A stretch of 7,268 bases of DNA from an uncultured Muribaculaceae bacterium (GTDB taxonomy: Bacteria > Bacteroidota > Bacteroidia > Bacteroidales > Muribaculaceae), in contig CAKTFH010000046.1 of NCBI GenBank assembly GCA_934555895.1, positions 1-7,268 of the forward strand, in the 5' to 3' direction. Below the pieces are notes generated by a model. That model did not search any database. It saw only the letters and a list, made by a program, of their open reading frames with translations, and was not told the origin of the DNA. Positions within the stretch are counted from its first letter, which is position 1. Each line of letters opens with the position of its first letter. This document shows, piece by piece, positions 1 to 5,913 of the stretch. The translations under genes were made by a program, and so were the position numbers.

Positions 1-55
1 CGAATAAAAATTGACTCCACCAAATTGTGAGCCAGCTATTTTCAGAAAATTTTTA

Positions 56-71
56 TGTCAAACTGTCAAAC
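56..71. repeat. Tandem 8-bp direct repeat TGTCAAAC x2
   Basis: Two exact copies of TGTCAAAC sit head to tail at 56-63 and 64-71 in non-coding DNA. The 13 bases at 59-71 recur exactly, in inverted orientation, at 7198-7210 near the other end of the window. The function is unknown. Possibilities are a binding site for a regulator of outward-facing transcripts, or coincidence in AT-rich DNA. Confidence 0.5.
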
Positions 72-218
72 ACCCGCGCCGCTAGGGCAACCCCTCCTCG
101 GGAGAGTGAGGAGAACGCCTATAACGCTAACGAAATTTTGCACTTCGATTTTGAATCTTCACTAAGCGGTAACAGCCATGCATAGCACGTGCCGCACTTT
201 CAACGTAATTTTACTGAC

Positions 219-226
219 TAATTTTG
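219..226 (+). promoter_or_regulatory. Possible upstream -7 box for nnr (TAATTTTG)
   Basis: TAATTTTG matches the Bacteroidetes -7 consensus TAnnTTTG exactly. The nearest -33-like element is TTTC at 198-201 with a 17-bp spacer, which is shorter than usual. It could be a secondary start giving a leader of about 70 nt. The motif is short and the DNA is AT-rich, so support is weak. Confidence 0.25.
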
Positions 227-247
227 CGAAGTTTGTGTTTATTTAAT

Positions 248-278
248 TTTCAAAGGAGAGGCGAAATAAGTAATTTTG
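248..278 (+). promoter_or_regulatory. Candidate nnr promoter, Bacteroidetes type
   Basis: A TTTC -33-like element (248-251) is followed by a 19-bp spacer and TAATTTTG at 271-278, an exact match to the Bacteroidetes -7 consensus TAnnTTTG. Transcription would begin near 285, leaving a leader of about 20 nt before the ATG at 306. If this is right, the in-frame TTG at 276 lies inside the promoter and cannot be the translation start. The -33 element is imperfect (TTTC rather than TTTG). Confidence 0.4.
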
Positions 279-305
279 TGCAATTATTACATCCAACAGC
301 ACAAA

Positions 306-1823
306 ATGAGACTGTTTACGACAGAAGAAATAAAAGCAATCGAACGCTATACCATGGAGACAGAGGGCATCTCCCACGCCGAGCTCATCGAAAGGATGGC
401 CGACGGCGTGGCCGATGAAATCTGCTCCAGATGGCGCTCCGACAAACCTACCATAGTTTTCGCCGGCCCGGGCAACAACGGAGCCGACGCTCTGGCCTCC
501 GCCCGCATACTCGCCGACCGGGGATTCCACCCAGATGTGTATCTGTTCAACATCGGCGGCGACAAGCTCACGGCCGAATGCGCCTCGCAGCGCGACCGCC
601 TACTCCGTGAGCATCCCGAACTGAATGTCATCGAGGTGACCAACGCCTTCAACATGCCCCAGCTCAGCTCGGCGTATCTCGTGGTCGACGGTCTTTTCGG
701 CTCAGGGCTCTACGAAGAGCTGCAGGGTGGCTTCAAGATGTTGGTGCAGAACATCAATGACGAGGGTCCCACCGTGGTGGCAATCGATCTTCCCTCTGGC
801 ATGTTCGGCGACTGGAACCCGCATATCGTAAACCGCAACACAATCCATGCCACACTCACACTGGCGGTGCAGTTCCCGAGGCTCTGCTTCTTCATCCCCG
901 ACAATGCCGAGCTTGTGGGCGAATGGAAAGTAATCGACATAGGCCTGGCGGTCGACCCGCGTCTGTCGTCCACAGCAAGCTTCTGCCTTGTGGAGCAACG
1001 CGATGTGCGCCTGCGCCTGCAGCGTCGTAAGAATTTTTGCTCCAAGGCCGATTTCGGGTCCGCCATCCTTTATGCCGGAGCCTACGGCATGGCGGGGGCT
1101 GCCGTGCTCGCATCCAAAGGGTGTCTCCGAGCCGGAGTGGGCAAGCTCACCGTGTGCGCGCCCAAATGCGCTTACGAGATACTGCAGACCACAGTGCCAG
1201 AGGCGCTTTACCGCCACAACCGTGGTGAGCTCCACATTGTGGATATGCATCCCGACCACTCGTTCACAGCTATCGGAGCAGGCCCCGGCATAGGCACAAA
1301 CGAGCTTACCGTAAAGGCTCTTGAAAATTTTCTCGCCACAGCCAGCCAGCCGTTGGTGCTCGATGCCGACGCCCTCAACTGCATCGCCATCAAGCCACAG
1401 ATGCTCAACTCCATTCCGGTGCTGAGCATCATCACTCCCCACGCCGGAGAGTTCGACCGTCTTTTCGGCTCGCAGCAGAGCAGCGAGGCACGCCTTCGCA
1501 CTGCCATAGAGAAAGCACGCTACTACAACATTTTCATAGTGCTCAAAGGCCACTACACAGCCATCGTGCGCCCCGACGGAAAAGTCTATTTCAACGCCTC
1601 GGGCACACCGGCCATGGCTACAGCCGGCAGCGGCGATGTGCTTACCGGCATTATTCTGGCTATGCTCGCGCAAGGATATCCGCCAGAACTGGCTTCTATC
1701 ATAGGCGTGTTCGTACATGGCATGGCAGGCGAGCTCGCCGAGGCCGAAGAGGGCCAGTATGGCGTCACGGCAGGCGACATAGCCGCCTTCACCGGCCGCG
1801 CTATCAAAAAAATCATGAGCTGA
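306..1823 (+). CDS. nnr: Bifunctional NAD(P)H-hydrate epimerase / ADP-dependent NAD(P)H-hydrate dehydratase
   Basis: This cytoplasmic repair enzyme epimerises R-NAD(P)HX to the S form and dehydrates it back to NAD(P)H using ADP. The protein has 505 residues, usual for the fused family. The N-terminal epimerase (about 1-215) has GPGNNGAD at 54-61, VVDGLFGSG at 126-134 and AIDLPSG at 159-165. The C-terminal ribokinase-fold dehydratase (about 235-505) has GAGPGIGT at 324-331, LDADALN at 352-358, TPHAGEFDRL near 377-386 and the phosphate-binding GSGDVLTG at 441-448 with the catalytic Asp. I chose ATG 306 because it gives the typical family start (MRLFTTEEI). The longer in-frame TTG at 276 adds ten residues unlike the family and overlaps a promoter-like box. 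In the epimerase glycine motif, the usual NNGGDG reads NNGADA. The gene is probably cotranscribed with the gene 27 bp downstream. Confidence 0.95.
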   Translation: MRLFTTEEIKAIERYTMETEGISHAELIERMADGVADEICSRWRSDKPTIVFAGPGNNGADALASARILADRGFHPDVYLFNIGGDKLTAECASQRDRLLREHPELNVIEVTNAFNMPQLSSAYLVVDGLFGSGLYEELQGGFKMLVQNINDEGPTVVAIDLPSGMFGDWNPHIVNRNTIHATLTLAVQFPRLCFFIPDNAELVGEWKVIDIGLAVDPRLSSTASFCLVEQRDVRLRLQRRKNFCSKADFGSAILYAGAYGMAGAAVLASKGCLRAGVGKLTVCAPKCAYEILQTTVPEALYRHNRGELHIVDMHPDHSFTAIGAGPGIGTNELTVKALENFLATASQPLVLDADALNCIAIKPQMLNSIPVLSIITPHAGEFDRLFGSQQSSEARLRTAIEKARYYNIFIVLKGHYTAIVRPDGKVYFNASGTPAMATAGSGDVLTGIILAMLAQGYPPELASIIGVFVHGMAGELAEAEEGQYGVTAGDIAAFTGRAIKKIMS

Positions 1824-1850
1824 CAATCTTTCCCCACACTATAAATAATC

Positions 1851-2960
1851 ATGAAAACAGGAAATCAACTCCTCACACTGGTCGCCGTGGCATGTATGCT
1901 GGCTCCTTCACACGGCATGGCACAGACCGCCAAACGACTCTCTGCCACCAAAGCCAACGAATACGCCCTGGTCTACTCACTCCCGCTGACTCAGCTTATG
2001 GTCACGCTCGAATCGGAAACCACAGTGAAAGAGCCGGGAGAATTTTATAAATACGCAAAAAAATATCTTAATATATCGGACCCCATCACCGCCGAGAGCC
2101 GCACGGTGCGCCTCAAAAGCGCCCACATAGCCACACGTGGTATTGTGGATACAGACGAAACATACGCTGTACAGTTCAAAAACGGCACATCTCCCTATGT
2201 GCTGCTGGCCCCCAACGGCGTGCCCTTAGCCATCAACACCGACCGCACCTACAAGGCTCCAGGGTCTGACACTCCCCTGCCTGAGGCCGTGCCCGCTCCC
2301 CCTACCCCGCTTGAGACAGCCGCCGCCCGACAGGTGGTAAGCGAGGAGATGATGCAGAGCCAGAGCATAGCCAAACGCGCCGAGCTCGCCGCCACAGCTC
2401 TGTTTGACATACGCCAGACACGCAGCGAGCTCATAGCCGGACAGGCCGAGCAGACTCCCCCCGACGGCAAGTCGCTTCAGCTAATGCTCGACAATCTCGA
2501 AGCGCAGGAGCAGGCGTTAATGGCGATGTTTGTGGGCACTACCTCGGTTTCTACCGATGTAGCCACTTTCCAGCTCACCCCCGACGGCGACATTTCTAAC
2601 ATGGTTATAGCCCGCATCTCACCCCTCAACGGCATCGTAGATGCCTCTGACCTTTCGGGCGACCCTGTTTATCTCGACCTCAAGGTAACCCGCAAAGGCG
2701 AGATGCCTGTAAACGAGAAAGGAGTACAGCTGCCGATGCCCAAAGGCGGTGTGCCATATTGCATCCCCGGCGAGGCACAAGTGACAGTAAGCTGCGATGG
2801 CGAGGTGTTCGCCGAGCGCGACGAGGAGATGTCGCAGTTCGGCGTGGTATACGGACTTGCTCCAAACTCGTTCACCGACCGCAAGGCACCCATCTACGTA
2901 ATCTACAATCCGGCCACAGGCGCCATCTCGGCCCAGGGACCCGCCAATGTTTCGGAATGA
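1851..2960 (+). CDS. Secreted DUF4831 family protein
   Basis: This is a 369-residue Bacteroidales-type exported protein of unknown function. The N-terminus has a basic start, a hydrophobic stretch at about 7-18 and a likely signal peptidase I site after HGMA (residue 24), so the product is probably periplasmic or surface-associated. Cys15 is not in a convincing lipobox because Ala sits at -3. Features I recognise from DUF4831 are YALVYSLPLTQL at 38-49, the EPGEFYKYAKKYL block at 61-73 and the helical block at about 160-231, which includes RSELIAGQ, PPDGKSLQLMLDNLEAQEQAL and MFVGTT. The C-terminal half (about 235-365) looks beta-rich. A Pro-rich linker lies at 141-153. It starts 27 bp after nnr on the same strand and is followed by a strong terminator, so the two form a likely two-gene transcript. 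No link to NAD(P)HX repair is evident. Confidence 0.85.
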   Translation: MKTGNQLLTLVAVACMLAPSHGMAQTAKRLSATKANEYALVYSLPLTQLMVTLESETTVKEPGEFYKYAKKYLNISDPITAESRTVRLKSAHIATRGIVDTDETYAVQFKNGTSPYVLLAPNGVPLAINTDRTYKAPGSDTPLPEAVPAPPTPLETAAARQVVSEEMMQSQSIAKRAELAATALFDIRQTRSELIAGQAEQTPPDGKSLQLMLDNLEAQEQALMAMFVGTTSVSTDVATFQLTPDGDISNMVIARISPLNGIVDASDLSGDPVYLDLKVTRKGEMPVNEKGVQLPMPKGGVPYCIPGEAQVTVSCDGEVFAERDEEMSQFGVVYGLAPNSFTDRKAPIYVIYNPATGAISAQGPANVSE

Positions 2961-2997
2961 TTAGTAACTGAGCAAATCTATTTGACAAACTCATATT

Positions 2998-3042
2998 ATC
3001 GTGCTGCTGCAGGCCTCGCGCTTGAGCTGCACGATTTTTTTT
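2998..3042 (+). terminator. Rho-independent terminator of the nnr-DUF4831 transcript
   Basis: The outer stem pairs ATCGTGC (2998-3004) with GCACGAT (3029-3035). After a T-T mismatch, GCT (3006-3008) pairs with AGC (3025-3027), and a further GC-rich stem of about five pairs lies inside. Eight consecutive T residues (3035-3042) follow on the + strand. It begins 38 bp after the DUF4831 stop codon, so its orientation and position fit the rightward operon. Confidence 0.85.
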
Positions 3043-3052
3043 ACAAAGCTAA

Positions 3053-3087
3053 CTCTCCCCGGCCCACATAATGCGGACCGGGGAGAG
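3053..3087 (-). terminator. Probable terminator hairpin of the leftward EF-G gene
   Basis: A perfect 10-bp arm, CTCTCCCCGG at 3053-3062, pairs with CCGGGGAGAG at 3078-3087, with extra interior pairs. It lies 47 bp beyond the EF-G stop codon. Read on the minus strand, the hairpin is followed by a modest T-rich tail (TTAGCTTTGT). On the plus strand no T-run follows, so it most likely serves the leftward gene. The weak T tract lowers confidence. Confidence 0.6.
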
Positions 3088-3134
3088 CGCCATATAGAGA
3101 ATGAAGGTTAAAAGTCTGCTAAACAGCCGCAGGG

Positions 3135-5294
3135 TTATTCCTCTGTGTTCTTTTCGGCATACTCCTTGAGAAGTTTCTCCTGAACATCGCCGGGCACAAG
3201 CTCATAAGAGGAGAACTTGAGCGAGAATGAGGAACGGCCGCCGGTGATGGAGCTGAGCGCTGTCGAGTACGAAGCCATCTCTTTGAGAGGCACCTTGGCG
3301 CTGATCTTCTCAAAACCGTTTTCCGACGACATGCCCATGATGATGGCGCGGCGTCCCTGAAGGTCGCTCATCACATCGCCCATCACATCGGAGGGCACCA
3401 TCACCTCTACATCATATACGGGCTCGAGCACCTTCGGGTTGGCGTTGCGGAAAGCCTCCGAGAAAGCGTTGCGGGCAGCCAGGCGGAACGAGATTTCATT
3501 TGAGTCGACCGGATGCATCTTGCCATCGTAGATGCACACACGCACATCGCGGGCATATGAGCCGGTGAGCGGGCCCTGCTCCATGCGGTCCATAAGACCC
3601 TTGACGATGGCAGGGATGAAACGTGCGTCGATGGCGCCGCCCACAATACAGTTGTGCACCACAAGTTTACCGCCCCACTGCAGGGGTATCTCCTGTGTGT
3701 CGCGCACACTCATCTTATATTCCTGATTACCGAAGCGGTAGGTGTCGGGCATAGGAGCATCCTCGCTGTAAGGCTCCACAATCAGATGCACCTCGCCGAA
3801 CTGTCCGGCGCCGCCGCTCTGCTTTTTGTGGCGGTAGTCGGCACGCGCGGCCTTGGTGATGGTCTCGCGATAAGGTATGCGGGGTTCGTCGAAGATGATG
3901 GGGAGCTTGTCGTTGTTCTCCACGCGCCATTTGAGAGTGCGCAGATGGAACTCGCCCTGACCGCTGAGGATGGTCTGCTTGAGCTCCTGACTCTGCTCCA
4001 CTTCCCATGTGGGGTCTTCCTCATGCATGCGTGTCAGAATCACTGAAAGCTTCTCCGAGTCGCTTTCAGTCACAGGACGGATGGCACGCTGGTACTTGGG
4101 AGCGGGATATTTGATAAAGTTGCTGAAGTGATAGTCGCAGCCCTTCTCGTCGAGAGTGTTGCCGGTGCGCACATCCTTAAGCTTCACGGTGGCGCCGATA
4201 TCGCCCGCGCAGATCTTATCGACCGGAGTCTTGATCTGACCGCATACGCAATATATCTGAGCCAGACGCTCTTTGCCGCCGCGGGTCACGTTCTCGAGGT
4301 CGGCGCCTGCTGTGAGAGTGCCGCTCATCACCTTGAAATACTGCACCTCGCCGATATGGGGTTCAACAGTTGTCTTGAACATGAAGATGCTCAGCGGACC
4401 GTTGCTGTCGGGAGCCACCTCGCGGCCCTCGTCGTCGACGGGCACGGGCATATCCTTTACAAAAGGCACTACATTGCCGAGGAACTCCATCATGCGGCGC
4501 ACACCCATATCCTTAAGGGCGCTGACGCAGAACACGGGATAGATCGACCTGTCAACCAGACCCTTGCGGATGCCTTCGCGCATCTCATCCTCCGAGAGGT
4601 GACCCTGGTCAAAGAATTTCTCCATGAGGGTCTCGTCGTTTTCAGCGGCAGCCTCTATGAGAGCCTGGTGCAGCTCCTTGGCCTTATCCATCTCTTCGGC
4701 AGGAATCTCCTCGATGGTGGGCACGCCACCTTCGGGGCCCCACGAATATTTCTTCATCAGAAGCACATCGATCATGGCGTTGAAGCCAGGACCTGACTGC
4801 AGTGGATACTGGATGGGAACTATCTTGTTGCCGAAAATCTCGCGCATCTGCTCAATAGTGTTCTCATAGTCAGCTTTTTCGCCGTCGAGCTGATTGACAG
4901 CGAAAATCACGGGCTTGTGCATGGCGGCTGTGGTGCGGAAAATGTTCTGAGTGCCCACTTCCACGCCATACTGTGCGTCGACCAGAATCACACCGGTATC
5001 GGTAACAGAAAGAGCCGTGATGGCATTGCCCACGAAGTCGTCGGCTCCCGGGCAATCGATTACATTCAATTTTTTGTTAAGGAATTCGGCGTAGAAAACC
5101 GTGGAAAAAACCGATGAGCCATACTCTTTTTCAACAGGGAAGTAGTCTGACACAGTGTTTTTAGCCTCTACAGTGCCGCGGCGTTTTATAACTCCACACT
5201 CGTAAAGCATAGCTTCGGCGAGTGTGGTTTTTCCCGAGCCTTTGCTACCGAGCAAGGCTATGTTTTTGATCTCATCTGTTTGGTAAACCTTCAT
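3135..5294 (-). CDS. fusA2: Elongation factor G paralogue (EF-G2 type) with degenerate GTPase motifs
   Basis: This 719-residue cytoplasmic translation factor of the EF-G family promotes ribosomal translocation. The domain order is intact: G domain (about 1-285), domain II (about 296-385), III (about 395-470), IV (about 475-618, including QSGGAGQFGEV at 492-502 and the loop DGKMHPVDS at 590-598) and V (about 620-700). The P-loop G16-SKGS-G21-K22-T23 and the G5-like SALK (258-261) are present. However, the switch I block RGITI reads YGSSV (58-62). The G3 motif DTPGHVDF reads DCPGADDF (80-87), so the catalytic His is Ala84. The G4 motif NKxD reads NQLD (134-137). These changes match the Bacteroides EF-G2 reported to lack GTPase activity and to be controlled by the Cur regulator under carbon limitation. 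It is monocistronic here and convergent with nnr-DUF4831. It is not the str-operon EF-G1. Confidence 0.9.
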   Translation of the reverse strand: MKVYQTDEIKNIALLGSKGSGKTTLAEAMLYECGVIKRRGTVEAKNTVSDYFPVEKEYGSSVFSTVFYAEFLNKKLNVIDCPGADDFVGNAITALSVTDTGVILVDAQYGVEVGTQNIFRTTAAMHKPVIFAVNQLDGEKADYENTIEQMREIFGNKIVPIQYPLQSGPGFNAMIDVLLMKKYSWGPEGGVPTIEEIPAEEMDKAKELHQALIEAAAENDETLMEKFFDQGHLSEDEMREGIRKGLVDRSIYPVFCVSALKDMGVRRMMEFLGNVVPFVKDMPVPVDDEGREVAPDSNGPLSIFMFKTTVEPHIGEVQYFKVMSGTLTAGADLENVTRGGKERLAQIYCVCGQIKTPVDKICAGDIGATVKLKDVRTGNTLDEKGCDYHFSNFIKYPAPKYQRAIRPVTESDSEKLSVILTRMHEEDPTWEVEQSQELKQTILSGQGEFHLRTLKWRVENNDKLPIIFDEPRIPYRETITKAARADYRHKKQSGGAGQFGEVHLIVEPYSEDAPMPDTYRFGNQEYKMSVRDTQEIPLQWGGKLVVHNCIVGGAIDARFIPAIVKGLMDRMEQGPLTGSYARDVRVCIYDGKMHPVDSNEISFRLAARNAFSEAFRNANPKVLEPVYDVEVMVPSDVMGDVMSDLQGRRAIIMGMSSENGFEKISAKVPLKEMASYSTALSSITGGRSSFSLKFSSYELVPGDVQEKLLKEYAEKNTEE

Positions 5295-5362
5295 GTTATC
5301 GAAAATTTAAAGTAAGAATTCCATGTCTTGTAAAAATCTCCGCTACCGATTGTCAACGGAAA

Positions 5363-5372
5363 TTTTCGAAAA
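5363..5372. promoter_or_regulatory. Palindrome TTTTCGAAAA upstream of the EF-G paralogue
   Basis: This perfect 10-bp palindrome lies about 70 bp before the leftward start codon. It could be a regulator-binding site or part of a folded leader. AT-rich DNA produces such palindromes readily, so functional support is low. Confidence 0.2.
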
Positions 5373-5419
5373 GCGAACGCAATTTAGCGATAAATACAAT
5401 AACACCCATGAAAATTCAC

Positions 5420-5433
5420 ATGTTTCATAACAT
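5420..5433. promoter_or_regulatory. Dyad ATGTT-N4-AACAT in the divergent intergenic region
   Basis: Perfect 5-bp inverted arms flank a 4-bp centre, about 126 bp upstream of the EF-G paralogue start and 186 bp upstream of the thioredoxin start. The layout is typical of a dimeric helix-turn-helix regulator site. A CRP-family activator such as Cur would fit the biology of the EF-G2 gene, but I cannot match it to a known Cur site. Confidence 0.25.
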
Positions 5434-5481
5434 AACTTCAGAACACACCCCATCAGGGAGCGGCAGACATGGCCTCCCGGC

Positions 5482-5512
5482 TTTGCTTTTTTCTGAGCAG
5501 AGAATAATCTTT
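5482..5512 (+). promoter_or_regulatory. Candidate promoter for the thioredoxin cluster
   Basis: A TTTG -33 element (5482-5485) is separated by 19 bp from TAATCTTT (5505-5512), which matches the Bacteroidetes -7 consensus TAnnTTTG at four of six defined positions. It would give a leader of about 100 nt before the thioredoxin ATG. The spacing is good but the -7 box is imperfect. Confidence 0.3.
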
Positions 5513-5619
5513 TCTACGACACGCCTTGTTAATAAGGATACAAAAGGACGCATATCAGACGCTGTCCGGTCGACTGCGACGCCCTTTATCCTCATTTATA
5601 ATTAAAAACTTAAGATATT

Positions 5620-5913
5620 ATGGATTTCAACGACCTGATCCGAAGCTCAAAAGTAGTGCTTGTAGAATTTTTTGCTACATGGTGTCCTCATTGCCAACGC
5701 ATGATGCCCATTGTGGCACAGATCAAAGAATTGCTTGAAAATCAAGCTGAAGTGCATCAATTCGACATCGATAAAAATCAGGAACTTGCAGATGAACTGA
5801 AAGTGCAGTCGATCCCCACGTTTATTCTTTATAAAAACGGTAAGGAAATATGGCGTCAGAGCGGCGAAATGGAAGCCGAGACGCTTCTCGGGAAAATTCA
5901 AAGCGCTCTATGA
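5620..5913 (+). CDS. Thioredoxin-fold protein with CPHC active site
   Basis: This 97-residue single-domain thioredoxin has the active site W21-C22-P-H-C25 and the cis-proline loop SIPT with P66. The family carries out thiol-disulfide exchange. The CPHC dipeptide is that of DsbA-type oxidases rather than the CGPC of reducing thioredoxins, which usually makes the N-terminal cysteine more oxidising. The protein is about ten residues shorter than classical thioredoxin at the N-terminus. It has no signal peptide or membrane segment, so it should be cytoplasmic. An in-frame TAA at 5611-5613 leaves ATG 5620 as the first possible start. The stop codon overlaps the next start (ATGA at 5910-5913), pointing to coupled translation and a shared function with the VKOR-domain membrane protein. 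An alternative reading is a general reducing thioredoxin that happens to have CPHC. Confidence 0.9.
   Translation: MDFNDLIRSSKVVLVEFFATWCPHCQRMMPIVAQIKELLENQAEVHQFDIDKNQELADELKVQSIPTFILYKNGKEIWRQSGEMEAETLLGKIQSAL

Larger units (their letters stand above)
1..305. other. Non-coding region upstream of nnr
   Basis: I see no convincing gene here; short open frames on either strand have no recognisable protein features. The region is AT-rich except for a GC-rich patch at about 72-125. It holds a tandem repeat TGTCAAAC x2 at 56-71 and an ATTTTC-A-GAAAAT dyad at 38-50. The GC-rich patch contains a small hairpin, with CTCCTC at 94-99 pairing GAGGAG at 108-113 and no T-run after it. Two candidate -7 boxes for the nnr transcript lie at 219-226 and 271-278. 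The GC patch could belong to an RNA or regulatory element of a leftward neighbour, but nothing recognisable supports that. Confidence 0.6.
5295..5619. other. Divergent intergenic region between the EF-G paralogue and thioredoxin genes
   Basis: This 325-bp stretch must hold the promoters and leaders of both divergent transcripts. I see a perfect TTTTCGAAAA palindrome (5363-5372) and an ATGTT-TCAT-AACAT dyad (5420-5433). A distant 9-bp inverted pair, CGAAAATTT (5300-5308) with AAATTTTCG (5360-5368), lies in the EF-G leader, and a GGGAG/CTCCC mini-hairpin at 5456-5478 precedes a T-rich tract. A 65-codon open frame from 5408 looks random, with no domain, signal peptide or membrane segment, and I do not call it a gene. 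No clear TAnnTTTG promoter box is visible for the leftward gene. Confidence 0.6.

Noticed and set aside
276..305. Ten-residue N-terminal extension of nnr from a TTG start
   Set aside because: The added residues do not resemble the family start, the TTG lies within a TAATTTTG promoter-like box, and ATG 306 gives the expected N-terminus.
702..1826. 374-codon open frame on the minus strand opposite nnr
   Set aside because: It is antisense to a clearly recognisable enzyme along its full length and its product (rich in Cys, His and Ala) looks like no protein family, so it is a shadow of biased codon use.
4128..4796. 222-codon plus-strand open frame opposite the EF-G paralogue
   Set aside because: It is antisense to conserved EF-G domains and its His/Leu/Ala-rich translation is typical of a shadow frame.
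5315..5360. E. coli-like TTGACA promoter on the minus strand before the EF-G paralogue
   Set aside because: Bacteroidetes sigma factor uses a different -7 box, and the downstream element (TACAAGAC) matches neither consensus well.
5456..5492. Possible terminator or attenuator: GGGAG/CTCCC hairpin followed by a T-rich tract
   Set aside because: The stem is only five pairs with a 13-base loop, and the T-tract overlaps the candidate -33/-7 promoter spacer. No upstream rightward transcript is evident.
5408..5605. 65-codon open frame between the EF-G paralogue and thioredoxin genes
   Set aside because: It has no recognisable domain, signal peptide or membrane segment, its composition looks random, and it covers the likely promoter of the thioredoxin cluster.
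5850..5909. Twenty-residue extension of the C39-VKOR protein from an earlier ATG
   Set aside because: It lies entirely inside thioredoxin in another frame and encodes an Arg/Ser-rich tail unlike the rest. The ATGA overlap at 5910 is the natural start.
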